A stretch of DNA of 51,991 nt from Dyella_B sp966430775 (GTDB lineage: Bacteria; Pseudomonadota; Gammaproteobacteria; Xanthomonadales; Rhodanobacteraceae), in the NCBI GenBank assembly GCA_966430775.1, contig CBJMMB010000007.1, positions 1 through 51,991 of the forward strand, given 5' to 3'. Position numbers and translations under genes: made by a program. Positions 23,337-32,475 of this stretch are shown here, in pieces. Every line of letters starts with the position of its first letter. Positions within the stretch are counted from its first letter, which is position 1. The notes under the pieces are model-generated. The model was not told the DNA's origin. It worked only from the letters and a program-made list of their open reading frames with translations, and made no database searches.

Positions 23337-26035
23337 GGATAGGATTCGGACATCAGCACGGCCACAGGCCATTCGGAAAATAGGGTTTGGACGGGAAGGC
23401 CCTGCATCCCGCCCTGGTGCGTCCGGTGAGTAAATAAATCAGTGAAGGTGCACGCGCCGTCATCGTTGGCCGAGGCGATGGTGGTATCGCCCCAGAAATC
23501 CTTGCTCACCATCGGCCGATCCTCACGCACGCCGGCCGCGCAAAGGCGCGGTACGGCCACCAACAGGCTGTGCCGTTCGAAGCGGCGCACGAAGGCCACG
23601 ACGTGCTCGCGGCGCGAGCCCATGGTGTCGAGCGGCTCGTAGCCGGCGCGCGCGAACAGCTCCGGCCGGCGCCGGCGCACGCGCAGCAGGCGGTGGATCA
23701 GCTGCTGCTTGATCACGCCGCTGCGGTAATCGTCCAGCAATTGCTCGGGCAGCAGGTTGCCGTCGAAGCTGGCTTTGCGCGCGGCGTAGTCGACCGGGCG
23801 GCGATTGTCCGGATCCACCAGCGACTGATCCCAGTATTCCGTGCCCTGGTACAGATCGGGCACGCCCGGCACGGTAAGCCGCAGCGTGGCGGCCACCAGC
23901 CCGTTCAGCGCGCCCGGCGCATCCAGGCTGCGCGCCGCGTCGTAGATGTTGCGGCGTAGCGTGGCGTAGCGCGGGGACAGCAGCAGATCGTTGACGGTGG
24001 CCTTGCAGGCTTCCTCGTAGGCGGGGTTGGGCGTGGTCCAGCGCGTGTGCAGCTTCGCTTCGCGTTCGGCCTTGAGAAACCACTGCTCGATGCGTGGGGC
24101 GAATGCGCGCAAGGCTTCTTCGTCATCGTCGCGCATGCCCAGCGGCCATGCGGCCAACACTGTTTGCAGCAGCATCCACATCGCCCCATGCGCAGGACGG
24201 TTGGGGCCTTCGAGTGCGGCCAGCCAGCGGCTGGCCTGGTCGACGAACCAGCGTGCGCGTTCGCTCAACACCGCCAATCGGGCGCGAACGTCTTCACCGC
24301 GCTTGTGATCGTGCGTGGCGGTGGCGAGCAGCGCGCGCGGCCAGGTGGTGGCGCGGTGCTGCATGATGGTGTGGAAGCGCCGCGGCGCCATCGCGAACAC
24401 GCGCGGATCGCTGCCCACTTCGTTGCGCGAAAGCAGCACGCCGTAGCGGTAGAACGCGGTGTCTTCCACCGATTTCGCATTCAAGGTGGTGGCGAGCTGC
24501 TCGAACAGGCGGCGCGCGATCTGCAGATGACGGCGCTGTGACAGTGTGCTCAGCCAGCGCGCCTTGGTTTCCAGCAGGTATTGCCGCAGGTAGGCGCGAA
24601 AGGCGATGCGATCGGGGTCGCCGTCCTTCATCGCGCGCTCGAAGGCATGTTCCAGCGCGTGACGATCTTCCTCGCTGGCCGTGCCGGTGCCGAGGTAGGT
24701 GCGATAGACCGGCATCTGTTCCAGTACTTCGGTCAGCGCCTGGCGCATCGCCAGCGGCGTGAAATCGCCGTATTCCGACGTATCTTCCACGTAGCGTTCG
24801 AAGGCGCCGACGCAGCGATCGAGATCGGCGGCGAAGGTGCTCGCCAGCAGGCTGCGCCGCGCCTGATGTTCTTCACCGTCGAAGTGTTTCGAGCGGGCGC
24901 TGATCGCGGCCCACGCTTCGGCCAGTTCCGGCTGGCCTTGCGGATCGTGCAGCAAGGCGCTCACCTGGTTCATGAAGTCGTAGCCGGTGCTGCCGTCGAC
25001 CGGCCAGTCTTCGTGCAGCGCTTCGTCGTGCGCCAGGATTTTTTCCACGTGCAGTGAAATGCGCCGCGCCATCTGGCGCGGATCCACGCGCGCGGCGCGG
25101 TCCACACGCAAACGCAGCTTGCGCAGGTAGTCGCGCGGCTGGGTGAGACCGTCCACGTGGTCGATGCGCAAGCCGTCGATCATGCCCTCGCGGACCAGGC
25201 GCAAGGGCAGGGCGTGTACGGCGTCGAACACGTCGTCGCGCTCCATCGCCAGCGCCACCAGTGAGTCGATGTCGAAAAAACGCCGGTAGTTGATGACCTG
25301 GCTGCCGCTGCGCCACCACGCCAGCCGGTAATGCTGCAGATCCAGAAACCGGCGCATTAGCGCCTTGTCGATGTGCAGCTGCGCGATGGCGCGATCGACG
25401 TGCTCGCGAATGCTCTCATCCTGCATCGCAAGGCGCACCGCATCGATGGCGTCCTCGGCGGCGCGAAAGCGTGGCAGCACGTGCCCGGCCAGGTCGAACA
25501 GCAGGCGCAGGCCTTGTTCGGAAATCGGCAGCTTGGTACCGGTGACGTTGAGCGCAATGGTGGTGCCGCCCACGTGCCGCTCCACGTGTAGTTCGCCGCG
25601 CGAAAGCGCCTGTTCCAGCGGCACCGCGAGCACGGGCAGCCACAGCTTGCCGTCGGTATGTGGCGCATGCCAGTCGATGTCGAAGTAATGCGCGTAGCGG
25701 CTGGTGCGGCCCATCGCCAGCACGTCGTTCCACCACGGATTGGCGACGTCGGCGGCCATGTGGTTGGGCACGATATCCAGGATCGCGCCCATGCCGTGCG
25801 TGTGCAACGTCTGCACGAACTTGGCCAGCGCCGGTTCGCCGCCGAGTTCGGGGTTGACGATCATCGGATTGATCACGTCGTAGCCATGCAGCGAACCGGG
25901 TCGCGCCATCGCGATGGGCGACAGGTAAACATGGCTTAGGCCAAGGGCCGCGAAATACGGCACATGCTCGGCCGCGGCAAGAAAATCGAACGTGTGGTTG
26001 AGCTGCAGGCGAACGGTGGCGCGCAAATCGGTCAT
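23333..26035 (-). CDS. treY: Maltooligosyl trehalose synthase TreY
   Basis: A 900-residue GH13 enzyme that turns the reducing-end alpha-1,4 bond of maltodextrin into an alpha,alpha-1,1 bond, giving maltooligosyl trehalose, the TreZ substrate. The N-terminus reads TVRLQLNHTFDFLAAAEHVP. Motif I is GAILDIVPNHMA, the nucleophile D292 (IDGLRIDHVDGL), the acid E331 (SLHVEKILAHDEALHEDW), and the stabilising Asp lies in LLATATHDHKRGEDVRARLA. The C-terminal region has VPDLYQGTEYWDQSLVDPDN, typical of TreY. AAGGAGGT precedes the ATG, which also overlaps the malQ stop codon by 4 bases (ATGA). The frame continues upstream to 26245, but those residues are the malQ gene in another frame. Confidence 0.96.
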   Translation of the reverse strand: MTDLRATVRLQLNHTFDFLAAAEHVPYFAALGLSHVYLSPIAMARPGSLHGYDVINPMIVNPELGGEPALAKFVQTLHTHGMGAILDIVPNHMAADVANPWWNDVLAMGRTSRYAHYFDIDWHAPHTDGKLWLPVLAVPLEQALSRGELHVERHVGGTTIALNVTGTKLPISEQGLRLLFDLAGHVLPRFRAAEDAIDAVRLAMQDESIREHVDRAIAQLHIDKALMRRFLDLQHYRLAWWRSGSQVINYRRFFDIDSLVALAMERDDVFDAVHALPLRLVREGMIDGLRIDHVDGLTQPRDYLRKLRLRVDRAARVDPRQMARRISLHVEKILAHDEALHEDWPVDGSTGYDFMNQVSALLHDPQGQPELAEAWAAISARSKHFDGEEHQARRSLLASTFAADLDRCVGAFERYVEDTSEYGDFTPLAMRQALTEVLEQMPVYRTYLGTGTASEEDRHALEHAFERAMKDGDPDRIAFRAYLRQYLLETKARWLSTLSQRRHLQIARRLFEQLATTLNAKSVEDTAFYRYGVLLSRNEVGSDPRVFAMAPRRFHTIMQHRATTWPRALLATATHDHKRGEDVRARLAVLSERARWFVDQASRWLAALEGPNRPAHGAMWMLLQTVLAAWPLGMRDDDEEALRAFAPRIEQWFLKAEREAKLHTRWTTPNPAYEEACKATVNDLLLSPRYATLRRNIYDAARSLDAPGALNGLVAATLRLTVPGVPDLYQGTEYWDQSLVDPDNRRPVDYAARKASFDGNLLPEQLLDDYRSGVIKQQLIHRLLRVRRRRPELFARAGYEPLDTMGSRREHVVAFVRRFERHSLLVAVPRLCAAGVREDRPMVSKDFWGDTTIASANDDGACTFTDLFTHRTHQGGMQGLPVQTLFSEWPVAVLMSESYP

Positions 26036-28182
26036 GCCGGCGTTACCTCCTTCAGGGAGGTGCCGATGGACTGCAGCAAAGGTTGCAGTTGCTCGATGGT
26101 GTTTTCCGGCAGGCGATGCTGCCAGTTGGGATGGCTGTCGATGGTGCCGGGGAGGTTGGGTTGGGTTTTGAGGTTGAGGGCGTCTTCGAGGGGGAGGATC
26201 AGGAGCGGGGAAGGGGTTTGGGCGAGGAATGCAACGTAGTTGCATGCTTGCGTCGCTGCTTGATTCTCCTCACCGTCATTCCGGCGAACGCCGGAATCCA
26301 GTCTAAATACGTCGTGCGAAGCACTCGAAATCAATGATGTGTCCTGCGGACGCATATTTGAACTGGATTCCGGCCTTCGCCGGAATGACGATGGGGAGGC
26401 GCCGACCGCCTGGTCTAGACGCGCAACCTCATCTCTCCGCTCACGCATCCGCCGCAGCATTTCCTCTTCCCCAAACCCATGCGCTTTGGCGAGCTGCGCA
26501 ATATCCAACCCGTCCCGCCACCCCGCCAACGGCGGCAGATCATGCGTCGTCGTCGTCGCCACCGCGTTCGTTCTCCATGATTCCGGTGCAAGAAATTCAC
26601 CCTGCTCGTCGCGCGTAAACAGCAGCACGTCGATGCCCAGCACGCCGCGTGCGGCAAGCAGGTCGCGCAGGCCTGCCGGTACAGTGCCCAGATCCTCGCC
26701 GATCACGATGCAGCGCTGGCGCCATGACTCCAGCGCGGTAAGGCGCAGCAGATCCTGCAGCGGCTGGCGAAGGTAGCCGCCTTCGGTGGAAGGACCGCCT
26801 TGCGGCAGTACCCAGATGTGCTGGAAGCCGATGATGTGGTCGATGCGCAGGCCGCCGCCGCGCCGCATGTTTGCGCGCAGCAGTTCGATAAACGGACGAA
26901 AGCCGCTGGCCTTCAGGCCCGATGGCGCATACGAGGTGATGCCCCAGCTTTGCCCGTCCGGATTGAACGCATCCGGCGGCGCGCCAAGTTCCAGGCTCTG
27001 CAGGACATGCTCGCGCCATGCCCACGCTTCTCCACCGCCTGCTTCGAAACCTACGGCCAGATCGCAGACCAGGCCGATATGCTGGCCCGCTTCGCACGCT
27101 CGCCGCTGGGTGTTTTCCCAGCAGCGAGCGGCCAGCCATTGCAGGAAGATCTCGAAATCCACTTCGGTGGCATGCTGTTGCGCGAACGCGGAGGCGGACG
27201 CGTCGTTGCGCCAGTCGTCCTGCCATGCCTGCCAGGCGTTGCTTTCGCCGGCCAGCATCGCCTGCGATTGGCGCGCGGCCAAACACGCGTGGCGTTTCAG
27301 CGCATCGCCGCCTTCGACGGTGAAACGCACTAGGTCATCGCGCAGCGTCGGCGGCGCGTGCGCGAACTGTTCGTGCAGCATGCGGAACACATTGCGGCGT
27401 AGCGCATACGCCACCGGCCAATCGACCAGCTTGCCTTGCTGCGCGAGCTGCCAGGTCGATGCCAGTCCGCTGGCTTGCAGCGCGGCGTTCAACGCGGCAG
27501 CGCCCAGCACTTGCGCGGGGTCCGCATGCATCCAGTTGAGAAAGCCGCGGTGCGAGGGCGAATACGGACTGTAGTGTCCGGCGACGGGACTCATCGCATG
27601 CAAGGGACTGAGGGCGAGCGCATCGCCGCCGGCGCGGCCGATCGTTTCGGCAAGTTCGGCCACCGCGCGACTGTCGCCCAGGCCGCCATCGTTGGCGTGC
27701 CTCAGTGAATACACCTGCGCGGCCAAACCCCAGGCACGATGTCTATCCGTGCCCAGCGCATCGCCCACGCCGAAGCAGCGCGGCGGCGCCACCGCCAGCA
27801 TCAGCGAATGGTTGCCTGCATCCAATTGGTAATAGCCATACTGCGAAGGCGCGCGATAACGGCCGACGCCGAGCGGTGCGAGCGTGTGCGCGCGGCCTTC
27901 TTCGTCAATCACCGTCACGGGCTCGCCACGCGCCAGGCCGGGCGGCATATCGAAAGCATCGCCGACGTCTACACTGATAAGAACGGGCGGCGCGCGATGG
28001 CGTTCCTCGATCCGTTGCAGACTCGCCCGGCGGCTGGCTTCATCCTGCGCAGGCAATTGCAGCGCCGCCAGCAAACCTTGCAGCGCGTCGTCGCATACGG
28101 TGCGTGGCTGGCCGAAGGCATCGGTCCATTGAACGGACAGGCCGGCGGCGCGTGCAAGCATGTCAAGCGAGGAATCGCTCAC
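26032..28182 (-). CDS. malQ: 4-alpha-glucanotransferase MalQ containing an in-frame repeat
   Basis: A 716-residue GH77 amylomaltase that disproportionates maltodextrins. Catalytic residues are D448 (GLRIDHIIGF), E496 (IVIGEDLGTVP) and D548 (TTTTHDLPPLAGW). HYSPYSPSHRGFLNWMHADP is the conserved substrate-site motif. An N-terminal 130-residue beta domain is present, as in E. coli MalQ. Residues 598-636, between RRDEVARLDQAVGA and AATQACNYVAFLAQTPSPLL, are encoded by repeat B5 and have no place in the family; the frame is kept because B5 is 117 bp. The start is GTG 28182 with GGGAG about 7 bases upstream, overlapping the treZ end by 20 bases. Whether the insert is tolerated is inference, but the downstream conserved C-terminus is intact. 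Confidence 0.93.
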   Translation of the reverse strand: MSDSSLDMLARAAGLSVQWTDAFGQPRTVCDDALQGLLAALQLPAQDEASRRASLQRIEERHRAPPVLISVDVGDAFDMPPGLARGEPVTVIDEEGRAHTLAPLGVGRYRAPSQYGYYQLDAGNHSLMLAVAPPRCFGVGDALGTDRHRAWGLAAQVYSLRHANDGGLGDSRAVAELAETIGRAGGDALALSPLHAMSPVAGHYSPYSPSHRGFLNWMHADPAQVLGAAALNAALQASGLASTWQLAQQGKLVDWPVAYALRRNVFRMLHEQFAHAPPTLRDDLVRFTVEGGDALKRHACLAARQSQAMLAGESNAWQAWQDDWRNDASASAFAQQHATEVDFEIFLQWLAARCWENTQRRACEAGQHIGLVCDLAVGFEAGGGEAWAWREHVLQSLELGAPPDAFNPDGQSWGITSYAPSGLKASGFRPFIELLRANMRRGGGLRIDHIIGFQHIWVLPQGGPSTEGGYLRQPLQDLLRLTALESWRQRCIVIGEDLGTVPAGLRDLLAARGVLGIDVLLFTRDEQGEFLAPESWRTNAVATTTTHDLPPLAGWRDGLDIAQLAKAHGFGEEEMLRRMRERRDEVARLDQAVGASPSSFRRRPESSSNMRPQDTSLISSASHDVFRLDSGVRRNDGEENQAATQACNYVAFLAQTPSPLLILPLEDALNLKTQPNLPGTIDSHPNWQHRLPENTIEQLQPLLQSIGTSLKEVTPA
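26274..26390. repeat. Dispersed inverted repeat family B, copy B5 inside malQ
   Basis: CGTCATTCCGGCGAACGCCG at the left and CGGCCTTCGCCGGAATGACG at the right bound 117 bp (39 codons). The centre is the reverse complement of B4 with a few differences (GCATATTTGAACTGG, GCGAAGCACTC). In malQ it is read as SSFRRRPESSSNMRPQDTSL, then ISSASHDVFRLDSGVRRND. Confidence 0.95.
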
Positions 28183-29974
28183 CTTCCAACTCCCTTACCA
28201 GCACAACGGCGGTATGCGCCTGCAATACGCCACGGTCGAGCGCGTCCATCGCATCCTGCGATTCGATCCAGATCACGCGGGTGGCCGAATCGCGCGGCAG
28301 CGATACATCCTTATCCGAAAGATTCAGCGCGATTTCCCAATGGTGCTCGTCGCTCAGCCGCCAGCGCGCGTACACCGCCTTGTCGCCGAGCACTTCGCAG
28401 CCCAGCGCGCAACAGTTCTCCAGCCGATCGGAAAGAAAGCGGTTGCGCAGCTTCAACAAGCCGCTCAGCCAACGCTTCCATTCCCAGCTGCGCTCGTTCT
28501 CGTCCATGCGCGGGATGGAGGCGGCGTAGGTGTCGAGCGCGTTCGGATCAGGAATCAATTCGCGCCGCTCCGGATCGGTGAAACCGGAGAAATGCGCGAA
28601 CTCTTCGCGGCGGCCCTGGCGCACTTGTTCGGCCAGTTCGCCTTCGTAGTCGGTGAAGTAATAGAACGGCGTGCGGCAGCCCCATTCCTCGCCCATGAAA
28701 AACAGCGGAATCATCGGGCTGAGCGCCACCACCACCATCGCCGCGCGCAGGTCGGCGTCGTTGGCGAGGCAGGTCAGCCGCTCGCCGAGCGGACGGTTGC
28801 CGATCTGGTCGTGGTTCTGCAGGAACAGCACGAACGAGGTGGGGCGCAGATCCTGGCTGGGTTCGCCGCGCGAGATGCCACGGCGATCATGTTGCCCCTG
28901 GAACACGAAACCCTCCGCCAGCGCCTTGGCCAGGTCTTCGGTGGGATTCTTGGTGAAGTCGGCGTAATAGCCTTCGTGCTCGCCGGTGAGCAGCACGTGC
29001 AGCACGTTGTGCGCGTCGTCGTTCCATTGCGCGTTGTAGTCGCCGCGCAACAGGCTGGCGTTGTTGTGTTCGTTTTCCAGGATCAGGCACACCTGCCGTC
29101 CACGCGGCAGGCAGGTGCGCCGGATCGCGGCGCCCAGCTCCTCCAGGAAGGCCTGCGGCTGGATGGCGTGTACGGCATCCAGGCGCAGGCCGTCGATGCG
29201 GTATTCGTTGATCCACATCAGCGCGTTGTCGATGAAGTAGCGCGCCACTTGCGGGCGGCGGAAATCGATCGCCGCACCCCACGGCGTGTGCGTGTCGGCG
29301 CTGAAGAATTCCGGCGCATAGTTCGGCAACTGGTTGCCAACCGGTCCGAAGTGGTTGTAGACCACGTCCAGGATCACCGACAGGCCCAGCCGGTGCGCGT
29401 GATCGATCATCGCCTTGAGCGAATCGATGCTGCCATAGGAGGCATCCGGCGCATACGGCAGCACACCGTCGTAGCCCCAGTTGCGGTCGCCATGGAACGA
29501 GGCGATCGGCATCAGCTCGATCGCGGTGTAGCCGCAGGCGGCCAGCCGCGGCAGCGTCTGGCTCAGCGTATCGAAGCCGCCCATCGCGCCCACGTGCACT
29601 TCGCAGATCACGGCGGTGTGCCATGGCGCGCCGCTCCAGTCGTTGCATTGCCAGACGTAGTCGCGCGGGTCCACCACCATGCTCGCGCCGAGCACGCCGC
29701 CCGGTTGCGAACGCGAAGCAGGGTCGGGTACCTGGCGATCGTCGATGCGATAGACGTAACGCGTACCCGGATCGACTTCGATGGCGAGCGTGTGATTGCC
29801 GTCTTCGTCGCGATGCATCGGGAACGCGAGATCGTCGATCACCAGTTCGACGAGCCTGGCGCTGGGCGCCCATACGCGAAAGCACGTGGTGCCGTTGTCG
29901 AGAACCTGCGCGCCATAGCTGCAGTTGTGGCAGGACGAAGCGGGCGATTGAGTTGGAATGGGATGTGTGGACAT
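28163..29974 (-). CDS. treZ: Malto-oligosyltrehalose trehalohydrolase TreZ
   Basis: A 603-residue GH13 enzyme that hydrolyses maltooligosyl trehalose to trehalose plus a shortened maltodextrin. An N-terminal beta domain (GTTCFRVWAPSARLVELVID) precedes the barrel. ICEVHVGAMGGFDTLSQTLP is the family signature region, with DVVYNHFGPVGN as motif I. The nucleophile is D266 (IDGLRLDAVHAI), the acid E300 (CLILENEHNN) and the third Asp D389 (FLQNHDQIGNRP). FFMGEEWG is the conserved closing motif. The ATG at 29974 has a poor ribosome binding site. It is third in the operon, 197 bases after glgB, and overlaps malQ by 20 bases. Confidence 0.96.
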   Translation of the reverse strand: MSTHPIPTQSPASSCHNCSYGAQVLDNGTTCFRVWAPSARLVELVIDDLAFPMHRDEDGNHTLAIEVDPGTRYVYRIDDRQVPDPASRSQPGGVLGASMVVDPRDYVWQCNDWSGAPWHTAVICEVHVGAMGGFDTLSQTLPRLAACGYTAIELMPIASFHGDRNWGYDGVLPYAPDASYGSIDSLKAMIDHAHRLGLSVILDVVYNHFGPVGNQLPNYAPEFFSADTHTPWGAAIDFRRPQVARYFIDNALMWINEYRIDGLRLDAVHAIQPQAFLEELGAAIRRTCLPRGRQVCLILENEHNNASLLRGDYNAQWNDDAHNVLHVLLTGEHEGYYADFTKNPTEDLAKALAEGFVFQGQHDRRGISRGEPSQDLRPTSFVLFLQNHDQIGNRPLGERLTCLANDADLRAAMVVVALSPMIPLFFMGEEWGCRTPFYYFTDYEGELAEQVRQGRREEFAHFSGFTDPERRELIPDPNALDTYAASIPRMDENERSWEWKRWLSGLLKLRNRFLSDRLENCCALGCEVLGDKAVYARWRLSDEHHWEIALNLSDKDVSLPRDSATRVIWIESQDAMDALDRGVLQAHTAVVLVRELEGERFLA

Positions 29975-30127
29975 GGGAACCGCACCGCGGAGTTGTAGTC
30001 TCTTCGTACTTCCTTTTGCGCAGTGGGCGGGTGATTTTTTGGTGATGCTTACAGCCCTGCGCCGTCATGCGTGCAAAGCATCGGATGCATGCTTAAGCAC
30101 ATGAAGTTTTATCGCTTGCCGTGAACC

Positions 30128-30157
30128 GCTCCCTCCCCTGCACGCAGGGGAGGGAGC
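30128..30157. repeat. Solo hairpin of repeat family C (C3)
   Basis: A perfect 13-bp stem GCTCCCTCCCCTG / CAGGGGAGGGAGC with a 4-base loop, matching the terminal hairpin of family C at 49817 and 51789. It is followed by seven A on the plus strand, so the T-tract lies on the wrong side for termination after glgB. It lies in the glgB-treZ gap. Confidence 0.8.
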
Positions 30158-30171
30158 AAAAAAACAGCAAA

Positions 30172-32445
30172 TCACCCCTCGCCCCGATCCGGCCGCAGGA
30201 TCAAGGTCGCCAGCGGCGGCAGCAGCAGGTTCAACGAATACGGTTGCCCGCGGCAGCCGGACGCATCGGCATGGATCAGGCCGCCGTTGCCGACGTTGGA
30301 ACCGCCGTAGTGCGCGCTGTCGGTATTGCAGACTTCGCGCCACATGCCGTCTTCCGGTACGCCCACGCGATAGTCGCGGCGCACCTCCGGCGTGAAATTG
30401 CACACCACCAGGATCGGCGGCACGCCCTCGCCGCCGCAGCGCAGGTAGGCGTAGACCGAGGCATGCGTGTCGTCGCCGACCACCCAATGGAACCCTGACG
30501 GCTCGTGGTCGAGGCGGTGCAGCGCAGGCTCGTGCACCAGCAGGCGGTTGAGGTCGCTCACCAGGTTCTGCACACCGCGATGCATGGGATCGTCCAGCAG
30601 ATGCCAGTCCAGCGGACGGTCGTGATGCCATTCGCGCTCCTGCGCGAATTCGCCGCCCATGAACAGCAGCTTCTTGCCCGGATGCGTCCACATGAAGCCG
30701 AAATAGGCGCGCAGGTTGGCGAACTTGCGCCAGTGGTCGCCGGGCATGCGCGCGATCAGCGAACCTTTGCCGTGCACCACTTCGTCATGCGACAGCGGCA
30801 GCACGAATTTCTCCGAGTAGGCGTAGACCATGCCGAAGGTGAGATCGTGATGGTGATAGCGCCGGTACAGCGGATCGCGCTGCATGTAGTTGAGGCTGTC
30901 GTGCATCCAGCCCATGTTCCACTTGTAGCTGAAACCCAGGCCGCCTTCGTTGACCGCGCGCGTGACGCCGGGCCAGGCAGTGGATTCCTCGGCCAGCACC
31001 ATCACGCCCGGTTGTTCGCGCGCCACGGCGGTGTTGAGCGCCTGCAGGAAGGCGATGGCTTCCAGGTTTTCGCGGCCGCCGTGCTTGTTCGGTATCCACT
31101 CGCCTTCGGGCCGGCTGTAGTCGCGATACAGCATGCTGGCGACCGCATCCACGCGCAGGCCGTCCACGTGGAAGTGGCGCACCCAGTGCGCGGCGCTGCC
31201 GATCAGATACTGGCTTACTTCATGGCGGCCGTAGTTGTAGATCAGCGTGTCCCAGTCCTGATGCACGCCTTCGCGCGGATCGCTGTGTTCGTACAGCTTG
31301 GTGCCGTCGAAATCGCGCAGGCCGTGCTCGTCGGAAGGGAAGTGCGCGCTGACCCAGTCGATGATCACGCCGATGCCGGCGACGTGGCAGGAATCGACGA
31401 AGCGGGCGAACGCATCCGGGCCGCCCATGCGCGCGGTGGGCGCGTAGATGGCGATGGGCTGGTAACCCCAGGAGCCGCCGAACGGGTATTCGCTGATCGG
31501 CAGCAGCTCGATATGCGTGAAGCCTTGCGCCTGCACATAGGGAATCAGACGCGTGGCGAGCGTGCCCCAGTCGAGCGGGCGGCCGTCCTCGTCCCATTGC
31601 CAGGAACCGACGTGCACTTCATAGATGGAAATGGGAATGCGGTCGTAGTCCACCGATCCGCGATGCGCCATCCACGAGGCATCGTGCCAGTTCACCACCA
31701 GCGGCGCGGCCACCACTGAAGCGGTGGCGGGCGGCAGCTCGGTTTGCCGCGCATACGGATCGGCCTTCAGCGGCAGCAGATGGCCGTTGCGGTCGAGCAG
31801 CTCGAATTTATAGAGCGCGCCGGCTTTCAGGCCCGGAATGAAGATTTCCCACACGCCTTCGTGCGCGTGCCGGCGCATCATGTGGCGGCGGCCATCCCAG
31901 CGGTTGAAATCGCCCACCACCGATACACGCTGCGCGTTCGGCGCCCATACCGAGAAATGCACGCCGTCCACGTCGCCCAGATGCATGACGTGCGCACCGA
32001 GGAAATCGCCCGGGCGGCTCAATTCGCCGGCGTGAAACGCGCGCAGCGTGCCTTCGGTCAACAGCGGCGCGAAAGCGTACGGATCGCGGATCACTTCCTT
32101 GCCGGTCGGCCAGCGGATGCGCAGGTAATAGTCTTCCGGCCGGTATGGCAGCGAGGCGGCGAAGATGCCTTCCGCCAAGCGTTGTGCCTGCCAGGTGGCG
32201 CCATCGGCGACGTCAATCACTTCCACCTCGGTGGCGCCGTGCATCGCGGTGGCGATGTACCAGTGATCGTCGTGCTGGTGCGGACCGAGCCATTCGAATG
32301 GATCGCCGCAACGTCCCTTGTCCAAGGCCTCCAGCACATTGGCCGGGATGCACGCATGCACGCGCGCCGTAGGCGCCACGGCCAGACCGCGGTCGCTTCT
32401 CACGCGCTGGCCTTTTGAAAGTTGGTTCGACACCACGTCATCCAC
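30172..32445 (-). CDS. glgB: 1,4-alpha-glucan branching enzyme GlgB
   Basis: A 757-residue GH13/CBM48 enzyme that makes alpha-1,6 branches in glycogen. It has the long two-module N-terminus of enteric-type GlgB: N1 at about 25-130 (DPFEWLGPHQHDDHWYI) and CBM48 at about 150-250 (VHFSVWAPNAQRVSVVGDFN RWDG). The barrel shows IIDWVSAHFPSDEHGL, nucleophile D433 (HVDGLRVDAVASM), acid E486/E487 (VLAEEST) and D554 (LSHDEVVHGKGSL). GGEFAQEREW is also present. The start is GTG 32445, in a frame with no better ATG; an upstream GACGAG is a weak ribosome binding site. It follows glgA by 30 bases, so the two are cotranscribed. Confidence 0.96.
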   Translation of the reverse strand: MDDVVSNQLSKGQRVRSDRGLAVAPTARVHACIPANVLEALDKGRCGDPFEWLGPHQHDDHWYIATAMHGATEVEVIDVADGATWQAQRLAEGIFAASLPYRPEDYYLRIRWPTGKEVIRDPYAFAPLLTEGTLRAFHAGELSRPGDFLGAHVMHLGDVDGVHFSVWAPNAQRVSVVGDFNRWDGRRHMMRRHAHEGVWEIFIPGLKAGALYKFELLDRNGHLLPLKADPYARQTELPPATASVVAAPLVVNWHDASWMAHRGSVDYDRIPISIYEVHVGSWQWDEDGRPLDWGTLATRLIPYVQAQGFTHIELLPISEYPFGGSWGYQPIAIYAPTARMGGPDAFARFVDSCHVAGIGVIIDWVSAHFPSDEHGLRDFDGTKLYEHSDPREGVHQDWDTLIYNYGRHEVSQYLIGSAAHWVRHFHVDGLRVDAVASMLYRDYSRPEGEWIPNKHGGRENLEAIAFLQALNTAVAREQPGVMVLAEESTAWPGVTRAVNEGGLGFSYKWNMGWMHDSLNYMQRDPLYRRYHHHDLTFGMVYAYSEKFVLPLSHDEVVHGKGSLIARMPGDHWRKFANLRAYFGFMWTHPGKKLLFMGGEFAQEREWHHDRPLDWHLLDDPMHRGVQNLVSDLNRLLVHEPALHRLDHEPSGFHWVVGDDTHASVYAYLRCGGEGVPPILVVCNFTPEVRRDYRVGVPEDGMWREVCNTDSAHYGGSNVGNGGLIHADASGCRGQPYSLNLLLPPLATLILRPDRGEG

Positions 32446-32475
32446 CTCGTCGTGCGGCCTGCCGTGTCCGCCTGC

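Noticed and set aside
30128..30170. Hairpin with A7 after glgB as an intrinsic terminator
   Set aside because: The A-run lies on the wrong side: leftward RNA would have U7 before, not after, the hairpin. It is a lone family C repeat arm instead.
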